This document shows positions 36,101 to 48,600 of a DNA stretch of 64,000 nucleotides, in pieces (the first letter of the stretch is position 1; each line of letters starts with the position of its first letter). Where the stretch lies: the NCBI GenBank assembly GCA_001692895.1, contig KV748219.1, positions 186,001-250,000 of the forward strand. The letters run 5' to 3'. Origin of the DNA: Cenococcum geophilum 1.58 (taxonomy: Eukaryota; Ascomycota; Dothideomycetes; Gloniales; Gloniaceae). The notes below the pieces were generated by a model that was not told the DNA's origin, searched no databases, and saw nothing but the letters and a program-made list of their open reading frames with translations. The position numbers and the translations under genes are program-made.

Positions 36101-37650
36101 AGTGGCAGCCCTACGTAATTAGAAAGCTCGCTATTAGCCAAAGAAAATTAGGAAATTACTCTATTACAATAAGTCAGAATGCAGTATTATTAATAGATAG
36201 ATCTACTTCCGCCAACATCTCTTCGTCCCTAATACCCTAGACCTCTGCCTAGAAGTTACCCATCGCTCTTATAGCAGCGGCCCCACTAGTTACCCCAGCC
36301 AGGTTAAGACTCTTAACCTCTTAAACCAAATATACTAGTGGCTAGGAATCTCCCAGTTCACGGCTACCTTCGTTAAAAACTATACCCTATGCTTTCGCAC
36401 TAAGACCCCCTATTCTGCCCCACCCGGTTTCCTAAAGCCACTAGAATTACCCGCCCGCCTATAGACCGATATCTTAATTAACTATATCACAACGCTGCCA
36501 GTATACTAACGCTATAGTAAAGTATATAAACATATCCTTATTATTATAAACCGCCTAACTAAAATATAATACCTTGTTCTAGTAACAGGACTCTTAATAA
36601 AGGAGTTAGTTAATAGCTTTATTAACAATATATATAAGCTCTATAGTGCACTAAGCACAATTATCTCTAATCGCGGTATATAATTTATTAGCAACTTCTA
36701 GCGATAACTAAGTAAACGCCTTAAGATAACCTTATAACTAAGCTCAGCCTAGCACCTAGAAACGGACAGCTAAACTAAAATTATTAACGCCGCCGTAAAT
36801 AAATACCTTTATGCTTTTATTAGCTTTATATAGGACAACTGGGTTAACTACCTACCGCTCACCAAGTTTACTATAAATAACTAAGTCAACGAGAGCATAG
36901 GCATCTCCCCGTTTTTTATAAACTATGGCTTTAACCCTCGCCTTGGAATCAAGCCTACTGGCCCCTGCTTACTAACACTATCAGTATAAGCAAAGAAGGA
37001 GTTCTTCTGCGTAAACTCTATAGCTAACCGCTTTAAGCGGATATTAACATAGCTTAAGGCCCTAGCCTAGATTTTATAGCAACGCTATAAAGATAATGCT
37101 AATACCCGTAGGGATAAGAGCGCGTTATTCTATAAAGGTAATATAGTTATAGTTAGCTTAGAAAATATAAAGATAAATAGACCTAAGAAGAAATAGGACG
37201 ATAAATAGGACGGCCTGTACCCTATACTCGCAGTATACTAAGGGGCAGTCGTAGTAGACCTCCCAGACCACATCTAAGTAAATAAATCCTTTTATATATC
37301 TAAGGTCCGCCTCTAGGCTGCTAAAAAGATCCCTAGCTAAGCAAATATTAATACTATAGAGCGCCGTAATATATAAGGACGAGTGGTAGAGAGAGATAAT
37401 AACGGCAATATAGAAGACAAATAGGAGTTTAAGAAAATCCTCAATATATACAACAAAGACCCCTAGGGCCTAACTTATAAGATTAAATGGAAATATCATA
37501 AGGATATAACCTAGCAGCTAGAGGAAAACCTAAAGGGTTATAAACAAGCTGTATAGCGCTTCTATAAGCAACACTCTAAGAAGCTAGGACCCCCAAACTA
37601 GGCACAAGATAAGGAAAAGTCACGCCAAGGTCGCGGCCAACCACCGCATT
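33170..37650 (+). pseudogene. Gypsy E pol with C-terminal chromodomain
   Basis: Protease region VDSSSTTMAFTD; RT with [54 protein letters not shown]; the RT active site expected as YLDD reads YLNN (35073-35084); TLIKELQQFLGFANFY-like; RNase H VVEIDVSN and KIYNKELLAIIKALEK; integrase SGPTSYPS, TDILINYIT and ISPFFINYGFNPR; chromodomain EFKKILNIYNKDPxGLTYKI then KWKYHKDITxQLEENLK. Chromodomains steer integration to heterochromatin. Many stops, all of RIP type. Confidence 0.88.
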
Positions 37651-37651
37651 A

Positions 37652-37871
37652 AAATTTGTGGTGGTTAAGATATCATAAAACTTTAACCAGCAGTTAAAGT
37701 TATCTAATTAGCCAAATTCTCGCCAAGAAACGCCATACGGACCGATTTGGGTGGCGGTATAGAGTTCTACCGACCTTACTCACTAAACTAACCAATTAGG
37801 ATTTTCCATGCCCGGCATAGAAAATCGCTATTAGCTCGGTTAAGGGCAGTAAGCAGAACTAATATCTTTGC
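37652..37871 (+). repeat. palindrome-bearing 3' module of Gypsy E
   Basis: Follows the chromodomain stop. AACTTTAACCAGCAGTTAAAGTT is a near-perfect inverted repeat; GAGTTCTACCGACC and GATTTTCCATGCCCGGCAT continuing into AGAAAATC follow. Collinear with 27829-28048 (minus). Confidence 0.75.
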
Positions 37872-37957
37872 GGTAGAAAATAGGCAACCCTATATACTGC
37901 CTATTTTTAAGTTATCTATTCGGTTTGGGGACCAAACCGTCTAAGGGAAAGAAGTAC

Positions 37958-38144
37958 TGTCACGGCACTGACCTAACGCATACTATTTCATACTATCTCG
38001 TACTATTCCCTACTATTAGCTAGCCCACCACTAGCGACTTAGCGGCCGGCCCTACTATTTATATACAATACCCCCTTTCCACCTTCTTCCCCTCTTTATA
38101 CCACAACGTAGTTATTCAGTCTACTTCATTGCAGCACTGTAACA
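37958..38144 (+). repeat. 3' LTR of Gypsy E
   Basis: 187 bp, TGTCACGGCACTGACC to GCAGCACTGTAACA, followed by the TSD CCTAG. Confidence 0.92.
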
Positions 38145-38149
38145 CCTAG

Positions 38150-40490
38150 GGAACGTCTGTATTTCTGGCAGTAGGAGCAGTATTTAGTTAGGTGGTTAAT
38201 TGCCTTCCTATTAACGTTGTTATATCTAAAGTATTTAAGGACTCTATATAGCTTTTTGGCTAATAGGTAGCTAAAACAGTAGTATAGGCGGTGGATCTTA
38301 GTACTAATAAGGTAGTATAGGTTATAGTTAAAAAATTCCTAAATATAGGTCCGTAAGGTCTCTTCCTATATAAGGAACGGGTGTCTAAATTATTATATAA
38401 TTAGTAGGGTAATATACTTACTTCCTAGGGCAGTTACGGGGCTAATTAGGGTGTCCGTAATATTATTATAGTAAACCTATAACCTATCTATATCCGTAAG
38501 ACAGAGCAGAAAAGGAGTGTCTGCTTTTACTATATAGAAGTTAACTAGGCTAATTAGGGTCTTTACTATAACTAATTTAATTAATATAGTTAAGCTAATG
38601 CTAAATTAGACATTTATAGCCCTAGTTTACATAGTATTAATATCCGTATTATTATTTATAGTGGTCTTATATATAAGGTATTATCCGTAACCTATAGTAG
38701 ACTTCTTAAAGGTACCTATATTAATTATAACGCTATAGAATTCTTTAGCAGTATAGCGTTTTATAGTAATATATATAAATAGGTCCTATTTACGGTCCGT
38801 AACGTCTATAATAGGTCTAGCAGGTATACTTATAGGTTAGTTTTTAGGTGTAATTAAGTATATAAAGGAGCGGTTAGCTAATACGGTTATAATATTAAAA
38901 GCTTAGCCGTCTATAAAAGGTCTAAAAGTAGTTAGGAATGTTTCTAAGGTCTCCTATTCCTAAGTATTTAAATTAAAGTTAATTATAAGGGCTTCTATTA
39001 ACTTATTAGGAGGCTCCTCTTCTTCCTCTCCTTTATATTTTAAAATAAACTAGTTAATCCGGCTATTAAGTCTCTTCTTAAACTTATTATATTCTTCCTA
39101 GGTATACTTTATAGACTAATATTCTTCCTTACCGCATATAAAGCACTTCTGGCTAGTTTATTTATGGGGGTATACTTTTATATAGGGGTTGCTGCGGGGG
39201 TTATAGGTAGGACTTAGTTAGTGCGGGTACTACTAGCGATAGCGGCGGTCCGTAAAGTAGGCATCTAAGTTAGTTTATAAATTTTATAGGTCTGTAATAA
39301 AGGCTTAAGTACTGCCTAATAGGTTTAAGGCTTTATACATTACAATAGAGGACTATAAATTATTAATAAGGCCGGCTATAGTGTCTACAGGCTTATAATA
39401 GGCGTATTTATAGGGTTCTATTTCCTAGTAAGCTATAATAAGTTTATTATATAGGAAGTCGTCCGTTTAAAGCTTAATATTAAAACCGTACTATAGGTAG
39501 TAGAGGTCTTTAATAAGGATTTATAGGCACTCTATAGTTGATTTTTTAGTATTCTTATCTATTATAGTCCGTAACTTAGTTGTATTCTATTAGGTAAGGA
39601 TATTATATTTATATTCCGGTCCTTTAAAGTAGTTATATATAGCTTTATATAGCTTATTAAAAGGAACACTAAGGGGGTTACTCTTAAGGTTAGTATAATA
39701 GTAGTTAAGTACTAGGCCGCGTAGTATAGTAGAGTAGGCTTAGCTAAACTCTTATTTAGGAATATTAGCCTTTTAATAGAGGTCCGTAAAAATGGTTAGT
39801 TTAAAGTTAAAGTTATTATTTTTACCGCTATACTTAGATTCGTTAGTATAGAGCTTAGCTAGATTAGCTAGCTCCTTACTATAGGTCTTTACTTAGGTAG
39901 GTTACGGATCTATAACTTAGATAATAGTAAGAAGGTTTTAGTCTATATTTTAGTTTATAGGGGTATTATAGTTTATAATTTAGGTTATAGGGGTATTGCG
40001 GTCCGTAACCTAAGTACTAGGTATACTTTAGTCTATAAAATTAATTCTAAAACTGCTTAGGTTTATAGGATAAATTTAGTTAAGTAGGTTAGATATAAGG
40101 CTAGTAATCCCGTTAAGTTTAAAAGAAGTAAAGAGTTCTTTAGTGGCTTTAACCTAGTCTAGGATTTCCTCTTTAGTCTATTCTATTTAGTTCTTTTTGT
40201 ATAATATATTATATAAAGACTATATAATAGTAACTTATTTATCCTTCTTAACCTATATACCTTAGTAATATAAGAGGGTCTATAGATTGCGGATAGCTAT
40301 AAGGTTATAAGCCTTAAAGATAGCTTCCATAAAGTCTATAAAGTCTTCCTTATATTATTCCTATAGATTATTATTTAGGAGCTTAAAGTGTCCATATTTA
40401 AGGATTTTAAAATTAATATAGTTATTAATATTATCTATAGATATAAGGTTAACTCCCTAACTCTACTTCTTTTAACCTTCACTAACTTGC
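38150..40490 (-). pseudogene. Copia B gag, protease and integrase N-terminal part
   Basis: Collinear on the minus strand with A from about 9760 to 12110: gag, zinc-knuckle region, protease and HHCC integrase start. More mutated than A at several Cys codons. Confidence 0.85.
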
Positions 40491-40896
40491 TTACTAATAT
40501 CTGCTATACTATATAGTATGGTGTAGTATATAGCAAGTAGAAGAGGTCTTGTTATATTCTATAAAGGCGGTTAATAGGTCTATAACGGTTTATAAGAGGG
40601 TAAGAGGTCTCTATAAGGGGTCTAAAAAGAGGTTAGAGGTATTAAAAGGGAGTATAGTAGGGATAGGGGTTTAAGGTTTAAGGGTAAGGGGGTTTTATAA
40701 AGGTCTATATTCGCGTCTATAACTTCTAGTAAACTATACTAAGACTTAAATAAGTATATGGGGTTAGTAATAGGTCTATAATCCCCAACTTCTAACCTTC
40801 TAATAGGTTGTACTAGGATTAAACAGGTAGTTGCTATTAAGTATCGCTTAGGGGGGATATTAAGTAATTACTAATCTATGCGCGCTTACTAATTAG

Positions 40897-41165
40897 TATT
40901 TATACCAATTTAATAATATAATTAAGTTATATCTACGGGCATGAAATACATATAGTATCGTATACTTATTTAGATAGTGACTGTCTCTTGTATTAAAGTA
41001 GACTACGTGGTCTATATACTAATGCGACCTCCCCCTAATTAGTTAGTGCTTTAGGGGTGCACTAGACGCGTAAGTGGGTGGTTAGTGCACCGAACGCGTA
41101 AACGCGTAGTTAGTGTACCGAACGCGTAAGCACGCGGTTGGTATAACAGGTGCTATAATTATACA
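40897..41165 (-). repeat. right LTR of Copia B
   Basis: 269 bp, ends TAATTATACA at 41165, then ATAAC. The inner end reads TATTTATACC (TG to TA). Confidence 0.9.
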
Positions 41166-44100
41166 ATAACCTTACCCTCTTTAATTCTGTAAATACTTAT
41201 AAAGGAGTATATACTTAATTAAGATCCTCTATTAGCACCGCTTTACGTTCTTAAAAAGTATAGCAATTTAACGCTTAACCCTAATCTACTTTAATTAACC
41301 TAGATAATTAACATAACTATAACTGGACTAATTAAATATATCGCGGTAGGGGATATAGAAAAGGGTATAATTAACGTCGGCTATAAAGCAATTATAGAGG
41401 TTTATTTTAAAGTAATTGTTAAAAGAAGTGCTACGTTTATAAGAAGCCAAATTACTAGTTAATAAGGTACCCTCTTAATAGACAAAAAGAGGCATATAAT
41501 AAGTTTCGCTAAAGTATAAGAAACGTTGGAAACCGTAAGGTTACTACGGCCTACTTTTAAAGCTTTTTAGTTTAATATAAAGGTGTAGAAGATCTTAAGA
41601 GTAAGGTTAATAAGACTAAATAACTCCTTATAGATATAGAAATTAAGGACTACTCTCCCAACTAATACTTTACTAAGTATAGTAAGGTAGATAGCATACA
41701 AACTGTCGCTATTCTTAATAACTAATCTACGCTCTATTCTATTATAAAGTCAAATATCTTTAATAAGCCAAAGGAGAGTTCTACGTTCTTATTTAATAAT
41801 AGATACTTAGTAAACGTCTTCTATAGTATTATACTAAATACTAGAGCCGTAGGAGTATCTATAGTAGGAGAATGTTAAGTTCGAGCTCTTTAGCAGCTTA
41901 ATAGCTCTATTTAGATTAACTAATTAACGGCAGGCTAATATACAATTTGTTTTAGCAAGGGTATTATAGTCTCTCTCGGCATAATAAGGGTCTAAACCCC
42001 CTTAGGATATATTACCTTCTATATTATTCCCGCAAACACTTTATTTCTATTTTATATTAAAGATATAGATAAATTAGGCGTTAAGCTCGATAACCTTAAG
42101 AATATACTTATTTAGGGAGATAATTGGGTACCTATTATACGCAAATAGGGTTACCCCTAGTTACTCCTTTATTAACTAGAAAAGAGTATTACTTAAAGCC
42201 ACCTAACTAAGTTAGAGTTACGTTAACTACACCGTTATTTTGGCCACTTATCCGTTTACTAATTACTTAGGGTTCTTTAACAAGTAGGTTATAAAGTTAA
42301 GATTAAGGTAATTAAGCATCTTATAACTTGAAAATACTACTACTACTACTAAATAAACCAGAAGTCCCCTAGCCGATTTAAGTTTACCCTTAAAGATAAC
42401 TATAACTTTAACTTCTGCATTATTATTAACGTTATATATCTTAGCAGTAAGCCAGTACTGTAAGTTATTAACTTCTTAACCTCCTTCTAAGCCGTATATT
42501 TCTTAAAGGATATATTAGCTAGGAACGTATAGGATACTCTTTAATTATACTAGATTAATATCTACCTAGGACCCCCTAACTAAATCGTCTATAACGTAGG
42601 AAAGAACTTCTTATCTATAGAGTTTCGGCAATAGGCAAAGGCAACAGCAATTAAGGTTAAGGAAGTCCCTATTAAGGCATATAATAGTATTAGAAAAGTA
42701 AAGTAATATCATACGCTATTACGCCGTATATATAAAATTATTTCGTTAAAACTAAAGGGCGCTAGTAAAGAGCTCACCTTATAGATAGCTATTAAGGCTA
42801 TTAATAATTCCGCTAGCCTAGATAGGCTTATACTTACATTACTAGTCTTTAGCGCCTATCCTTAAATAACTAATAATTCTTTACTATCTCCCTCTATTAT
42901 ATAATAAGCTAAGGCTATTTATAAGGCAATAAAGGAGGTATAACGTCTCTACGCCACGCGCTAGGTTAACGACGTACTAGGAATAAGAAATGGCCTAAAT
43001 ACCTTAACTACGCTTAATCTGCCACTATAATCTAAGGTACGCGTATAGCGTGAAAAAGGAAAATAGTTAGGCCCACATAAACTCATTGCAATTAATGGTT
43101 AAACTTATACTATTTAGATGCCTTATAGACCCACTTAATTCCGTTTAACTGTTATTAAGCCCTATTATAAAGATGATAGTTCTAAGCCTTTACAGGATGC
43201 CCTAAAGGAGAACTATGATTAGCATGCCCTAGAAGGCAATTACAATCCTAATATAATTATAGTAGATATGCCGCAACTATAACGCGGTAGAGGTCGCCTA
43301 AAGGGATTATAAAATCGCTAACACCTTATTAATTTTAAAGAGTAATTTATTGCTACTATTAAGAGCAGAGTCGAGTTATTAATGGCCTTTATAATAGCTA
43401 AAGAGAAGGCTAACTTTAAGCTTATAAAACAGCTCTAAAAGAAAGGTCGTATTATAACTTTAGGAGCTCCTTTTTAAGCATCTAATAAGCAGGAGATTAA
43501 TAGTCTTATTATAAGAGGAGTCTTTAAATTTAAGAAGTATAACCCTGCTAAGTTTAATGGAGTTCGCACCTTTAAGTTAAGAATAGTTAATGAGATTAAG
43601 GGCAAAGCTACTAATACCCTATTTAAGAAATTAAGGCTTATTATCCAAGGTTATAATAATAATGGTAAGGAGGTAATCCTTATATAATCTCCTACGATTT
43701 AACGAGCTAGTTAGCGAGTTATTATTGCGCTAGCTCCCTCCTTAATAAAGAATAGAATAGCAGTTTATTTATAAGATATTACTTAAGCCTACACCTAATT
43801 AGAGACGCATCTTTAGCGCTTAATATTAGCATATCTTTTAGAGCAAATTCACTACTAATATCCTAAAGATATAATTATGGTTATCCTTAAGCCATTATAT
43901 GGAATCGCAGAGGCAGGAACCTATTAGTAGGCTACTTATAACAAGCACCATAAAGAGAAGCTTTTAATAACTACTTCTACATTTAATCCCTACTTCCTTA
44001 TTATAACTATAGGAACTCTATTTAGAATTGTCGGCATATAAACTAATAATATAATTATTTTAGGAGACGACTAATTCTTAGCCCTTAAAGAGGATAAGCT

Positions 44101-44941
44101 AGTAAAGGTAAACCTTATAGCAAAGCCAAAGGAAAAACTTAATTTAATAACACTATTACTCTTTAATAAATGCATCCTCTCCCTAAATAAGGATTCCATT
44201 GCTTTACGCCAGAAGGGTTAAGGTAAAAAGATTAATATTATTAACGTTAATTGTCTAAAGTAAGGATATGTAGAGTAACGCGCTTATAGAGCTTATATTA
44301 CTTCTATCTATTAACCTAAGGCTTTCTTTAATCTCTTTATTGCCGCCTAATACTAGAAACTAACTAAGGATAATATTCTTAACCTAAATAAGCGTCTTTT
44401 CTAGTAAATAAACTATCTTAATTGGGGACTACTTTACGTGCCTATTAATCTTCCTACCGCTAAGCTATTTATGTTTGTTAATAGATCGTTTATAAACAAT
44501 AAAGATTTTAGCTCCTAGCTAGGATATAAGATTATTATAGCAAATAAATTTACTAGAGAGAATAACTTTATAATCTACGGCAATCTTATTTATTAGAGCT
44601 TAACTAAGAGTAAATATGTTACTTAAAGCGTTTTAGCGTTAGAGATATATAAAATAGTTAGTAGAGTTAATATAGTAATTATAATTAGAACTACCCTTAA
44701 GATAATTATAGATTAACTTAAACTTCCCGTTATCCCTATAATCGTATACACTAACTTATATTCCCTCTATAAGTATTTAGTTAAGCTTAGTACTATAAAA
44801 GAGAAGCGCCTTATAATTAATATTATAGCATTTCGGCAGTCCTATAAGCGTTAAGAACTCTTTAAGATCTAATAAATTAATAGCTAAGATAACCTAGTAA
44901 ATATAATAATAAAGGCAAACCTAAATAAGGCACTAGAGATA
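41166..44941 (+). pseudogene. Copia family D gag-pol central part, inverted segment
   Basis: Plus-strand translation gives a Copia polyprotein different from A/B/C: gag end LTLFNSVNTYKGVY; protease ILNTRAVGVSIVGE; integrase with LHRYFGHLSVY-like then SPLADLSLPL (frame shifted) and LGPPN-type core; RT from GVRTFKLRIVNEIKGKA, KLRLIIQGYNNNGKE, YLQDITQAYTQLETHLQR, IMVILKPLYGIAEAGTY, then IQTNNIIILGDDQFLAL, where the catalytic pair reads NN; RNase H STLTKSKYVT-type, end NLNKALE at 44941. Flanks ATAAC and AGATA are target duplications of the neighbouring Copia insertions. The polyprotein continues on the minus strand at 51258-51486 and 53497 onward (N-terminal side) and below 28105 (C-terminal side). 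Confidence 0.85.
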
Positions 44942-45210
44942 TGTATAATTACAGCACCTATTATACTAACCGCGTGCTTACGCGTTCGGTACACCAACTA
45001 CGCGTTTACGCGTTCGGTGCACCAACCACCCACTTACGCGTTTAGTGCACCCCTAAAGCACTAACTAATTAGGGGGAGGTCACATTAGTATATAGACTAT
45101 ATAGTCTGCTTTAATATAAGAGACAGTTACTATCTAAATAAGTATATAATACTATATATATTTCGTGCCTATAGATATAACTTAATTATATTATTAAATT
45201 GGTATAGACA
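44942..45210 (+). repeat. 5' LTR of Copia C
   Basis: Starts TGTATAATTACAGCACC and ends GGTATAGACA; 269 bp. Includes the CGCGTTTACGCGTTCGGTGC-type repeats. Confidence 0.9.
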
Positions 45211-45619
45211 CTAATTAGTAAGCGCGTATAGATTAGCAATTACTTAATACCCCCCCTAAGCAATACTTAATAGCGACTACCCGTTTAATCCTAGTACAAC
45301 CTGCTAAAAGGTTAGAAGTTGGGAATTACGGACCTATTACTAACCCTATATACTTATTTAAGTCTTAGTATAGTTTATTAGAAGTTATAGATATAAATAT
45401 AGACCTTTATAGAACCCCCCTACCCTTAAACCTTAAACCCCTATCCTTACTATACTCCCTTTTAATACCTCTAACCTTTTTTCGGACCCCTTATAGAGAC
45501 TCTTTACCCTCCTATAAACCGTTATGGACCCGTTAACCGCCTTTATAGAATATAATAAGACCTCTTCTACTTACTATATACTATACTACACTATATAGTA
45601 TGGTAGATATTAGTAAGTA

Positions 45620-48600
45620 AGTTAGCGAAGGTTAAAAGAAGTAGAGTTAAGGAGTCGACCTTACGTTTATAGACGACGTTAACAACTATATTAATTTTAA
45701 AATCCTTAAATACAGACACTTTAAGCTCCTAAATAATAATTTATAGGAATAATATAAGGAAGACTTTGTAGACTTTATAGAAGCTATTTTTAAGGCTTAT
45801 AACCTTATAGCTATCTACAACCTATAGACCCTCTTATATTACTAAGGTATTGTCACGTAACTCGTATTGAGCTGTTCATTGATAAAATGGGTTGATTGAT
45901 TGATGATCTTGTCTTGAGGTTGATTGACCTTGGACCTAGGGCCCTCGGGCTAAGATAAAGAGGTTTACAATGCACGTGACTCGTGCACGGTCTACGCCAC
46001 TAGAGAATACAGGTTATCTAACAGGTATATAGGTTAAGAAGAATAAATAAGTTACTATTATATAGTCTTTATATAATATATTATATAAAGAGGACCAAAT
46101 AAAATAGACTAAAGAGGAAATCCTAAACTAGGTTAAAGCTATTAAAGAACTCTTTACTTCTTCTAAACTTAATAGGATTGCTAGCCTTATACCTAACCCA
46201 CTTAACTAAATTTATCCTATAAACTTAAGTAGTTTTAAAATTAATTTTACGGGCTAAAGTATACCTAGTACTTAGGTTACAGACCGTAATACCCCTATAA
46301 CCTAAATTATGGACTATAATACCCCCGTAAACTAAAATACGGATTAAAACCTTTTCGCCGTTATTTAAGTTATAGATCTACAACCTACCTAAGTAAAAAC
46401 CTACAGTAAGGAGCTAGCTAATCTAGCTAAGCTTTATACCGATAAATCTAAGTATAGCGGTAAAAATAATAACTTTAACTTTAAACTAACTATTTTTATA
46501 GACCTCTATTAGAAGGCTAATATTTTTAAATAGGAGTTTAGCTAAGCCTACTCTACTATACTGCGCGGCCTAGCACTTAACTACTACTACACTAACCTTA
46601 AGAGTAACCCCCTTAGTGTTCCCTTTAATAAGCTATATAAAGCCATATATAACTACTTTAAAGGACTAGAATATAAATATAATATCTTTACCTAATAGAA
46701 TACGACTAAGTTATAAACCGTAATAGATAAGAATACTAAAAAATCGACTATAAAGTGCCTATAAATCCTTATTAAAGACCTCTGCTACCTATAGCACGGT
46801 TTTAATATTAAGCTTTAAACGGACAACTTCCTATATAATAAACTTATTACGGCTTACTAGGAAATAGAACCCTATAAATACGCCTATTATAAGCCCGTAG
46901 ATACTATAGCCGGCCTTATTAATAATTTATAGTCCTCTATTATAATATATAAAGCCTTAAACCCGCTAGGTAGTACTTAAGCCTTTATTATAAACCTATA
47001 AAATTTATAAACTAACTTAGATGCCTACTTTATAAACCGCCGCTACCGCTAGTAGTACCTATACTAACTAAGTCCTACCTATAACCCCCGCAGCAACCCC
47101 TATATAAAAGTATACCCCTATAAATAAACTAGCTAGAAGTGCTTTATATACAGTAAGGAAGAATATTAGTCTATAAGGTATACCTAGGAAGAATATAATA
47201 AGTCTAAGAAGAGACTTAATAGCTAGATTAACTAGTTTATTTTAGAATATAAAGAAAAGGAAAAAGAGGAGCCTCCTAATAAGTTAATAGAAGCCCTTAT
47301 AATTAACTTTAATTTAAATACTTAGAAATAGGAGACCTTAGAAACATTCCTAACTACTTTTAGACCTTTTATAAATGGCTAAGCCTTTAATATTATAACC
47401 GTATTAGCCAACCGCTCCTTTATATACTTAGTTACACCTAAAAACTAACCTATAAGTACACCTATTAGACCTATTACAGACGTTACAGACCGTGAATAGG
47501 ACCTATTTACATATATTACTATAGAACGCTATACCGCTAAAGAATTCTATAGCGTTATAATTAATATAGGTGCCTCTAAGAAGTCTACTATAGGTTACGG
47601 ATAATATCTTGTATATAAGACCACTATAAATAATAATACGGATATTAATACTATACAAACTAGGGCCGTAAACGTCTAATTTGGCATCGGCTTAACTATA
47701 TTAATTAGATTAGTTGCAGTAAAGACCCTAATTAGCCTAGTTAACTTCCACGTAGTAAAAGCAGACACCCCTTTTCTACTCTGTTTTACGGATATAGATA
47801 GGTTATAAGTTTACTATAATAATATTACGGACACCCTAATTAGCCCTGTAACTACCCTAGGAAGTAAGTATATTACCCTACTAATTATATAACAATTTAG
47901 ACACCCGTTCCTTATATAGGGAGAGACCTTATAGACCTATATTTAGGAATCTTTTAACTATAACCTATGCTACCTTACTAGTACCGAGATCCACTACCTA
48001 TACTACTATTTCGGCTACTTATTAGCCGAAAAGCTATATAGAGTCCTTAAACGCTTTAGACACGACGATGTTAATAAGAAGGTAATTAACTACCTAACTA
48101 AATACTGCTCCTACTGCTAGAAATATAGACGTTCCCTAGGCCGATTTAAGTTTACCCTTTATAAGGATCTTAACTTTAATTACTTAGTGTATATAGATAT
48201 TATATATATTAATGGCAGTCTAGTACTATATATAATTAATAAGGCAACCCACTACTAAGCCGCCTATTAGTTGTAAAATATATTTATAAAGTATATTTAG
48301 GATATTTTATGGACCTGCTAGATTAATATATACATTAGACCTCCTAAGTATATTACCTATAACGCTAATAGGAACTTTATTAGTAAGGAATTCCAGTAAT
48401 ATACTATAGCTATAGCTATATTAACAAAAGCTGTTCTAGTTAAGGCGTATTAGTTTATTAGGCTTATTAAGTAAGCTTACTTAGCTTTATAGAAAGCTTA
48501 TTAAATCATTATAAACGAATATAAGAACATCTAAAAGGAACTAGCTCTACAGATAGCTATAAAAGCCGTTAATAATACCGCTAGCCCTAACGGACTAGTA

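Larger units (their letters stand above)
31230..38144 (+). mobile_element. Gypsy (Ty3) chromodomain retrotransposon E, nested in Copia B
   Basis: 6915 bp with 187-bp LTRs and a perfect 5-bp TSD. Order protease, RT, RNase H, integrase, chromodomain places it among chromoviruses. The two LTRs differ at about five sites, all transitions, so the insertion is later than that of its host element. Less AT-rich than the surrounding Copia DNA, though the ORFs are full of RIP-type stops. Confidence 0.93.
28106..41165 (-). mobile_element. Copia-family element B, split by nested Gypsy E
   Basis: Left LTR 28106-28374 and right LTR 40897-41165, both 269 bp. Without E and its TSD it is 6140 bp, like A. Flanks are CATCT on the left and ATAAC on the right, so the two ends do not come from one insertion; each matches an end of element C instead. 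It is therefore a recombinant of two Copia copies. Confidence 0.9.

Noticed and set aside
45851-46023. Solo LTR as a relative of element F, because both have TSD GGTAT
   Set aside because: Their sequences share nothing beyond TG/CA ends; the same 5-bp target is likely coincidence.
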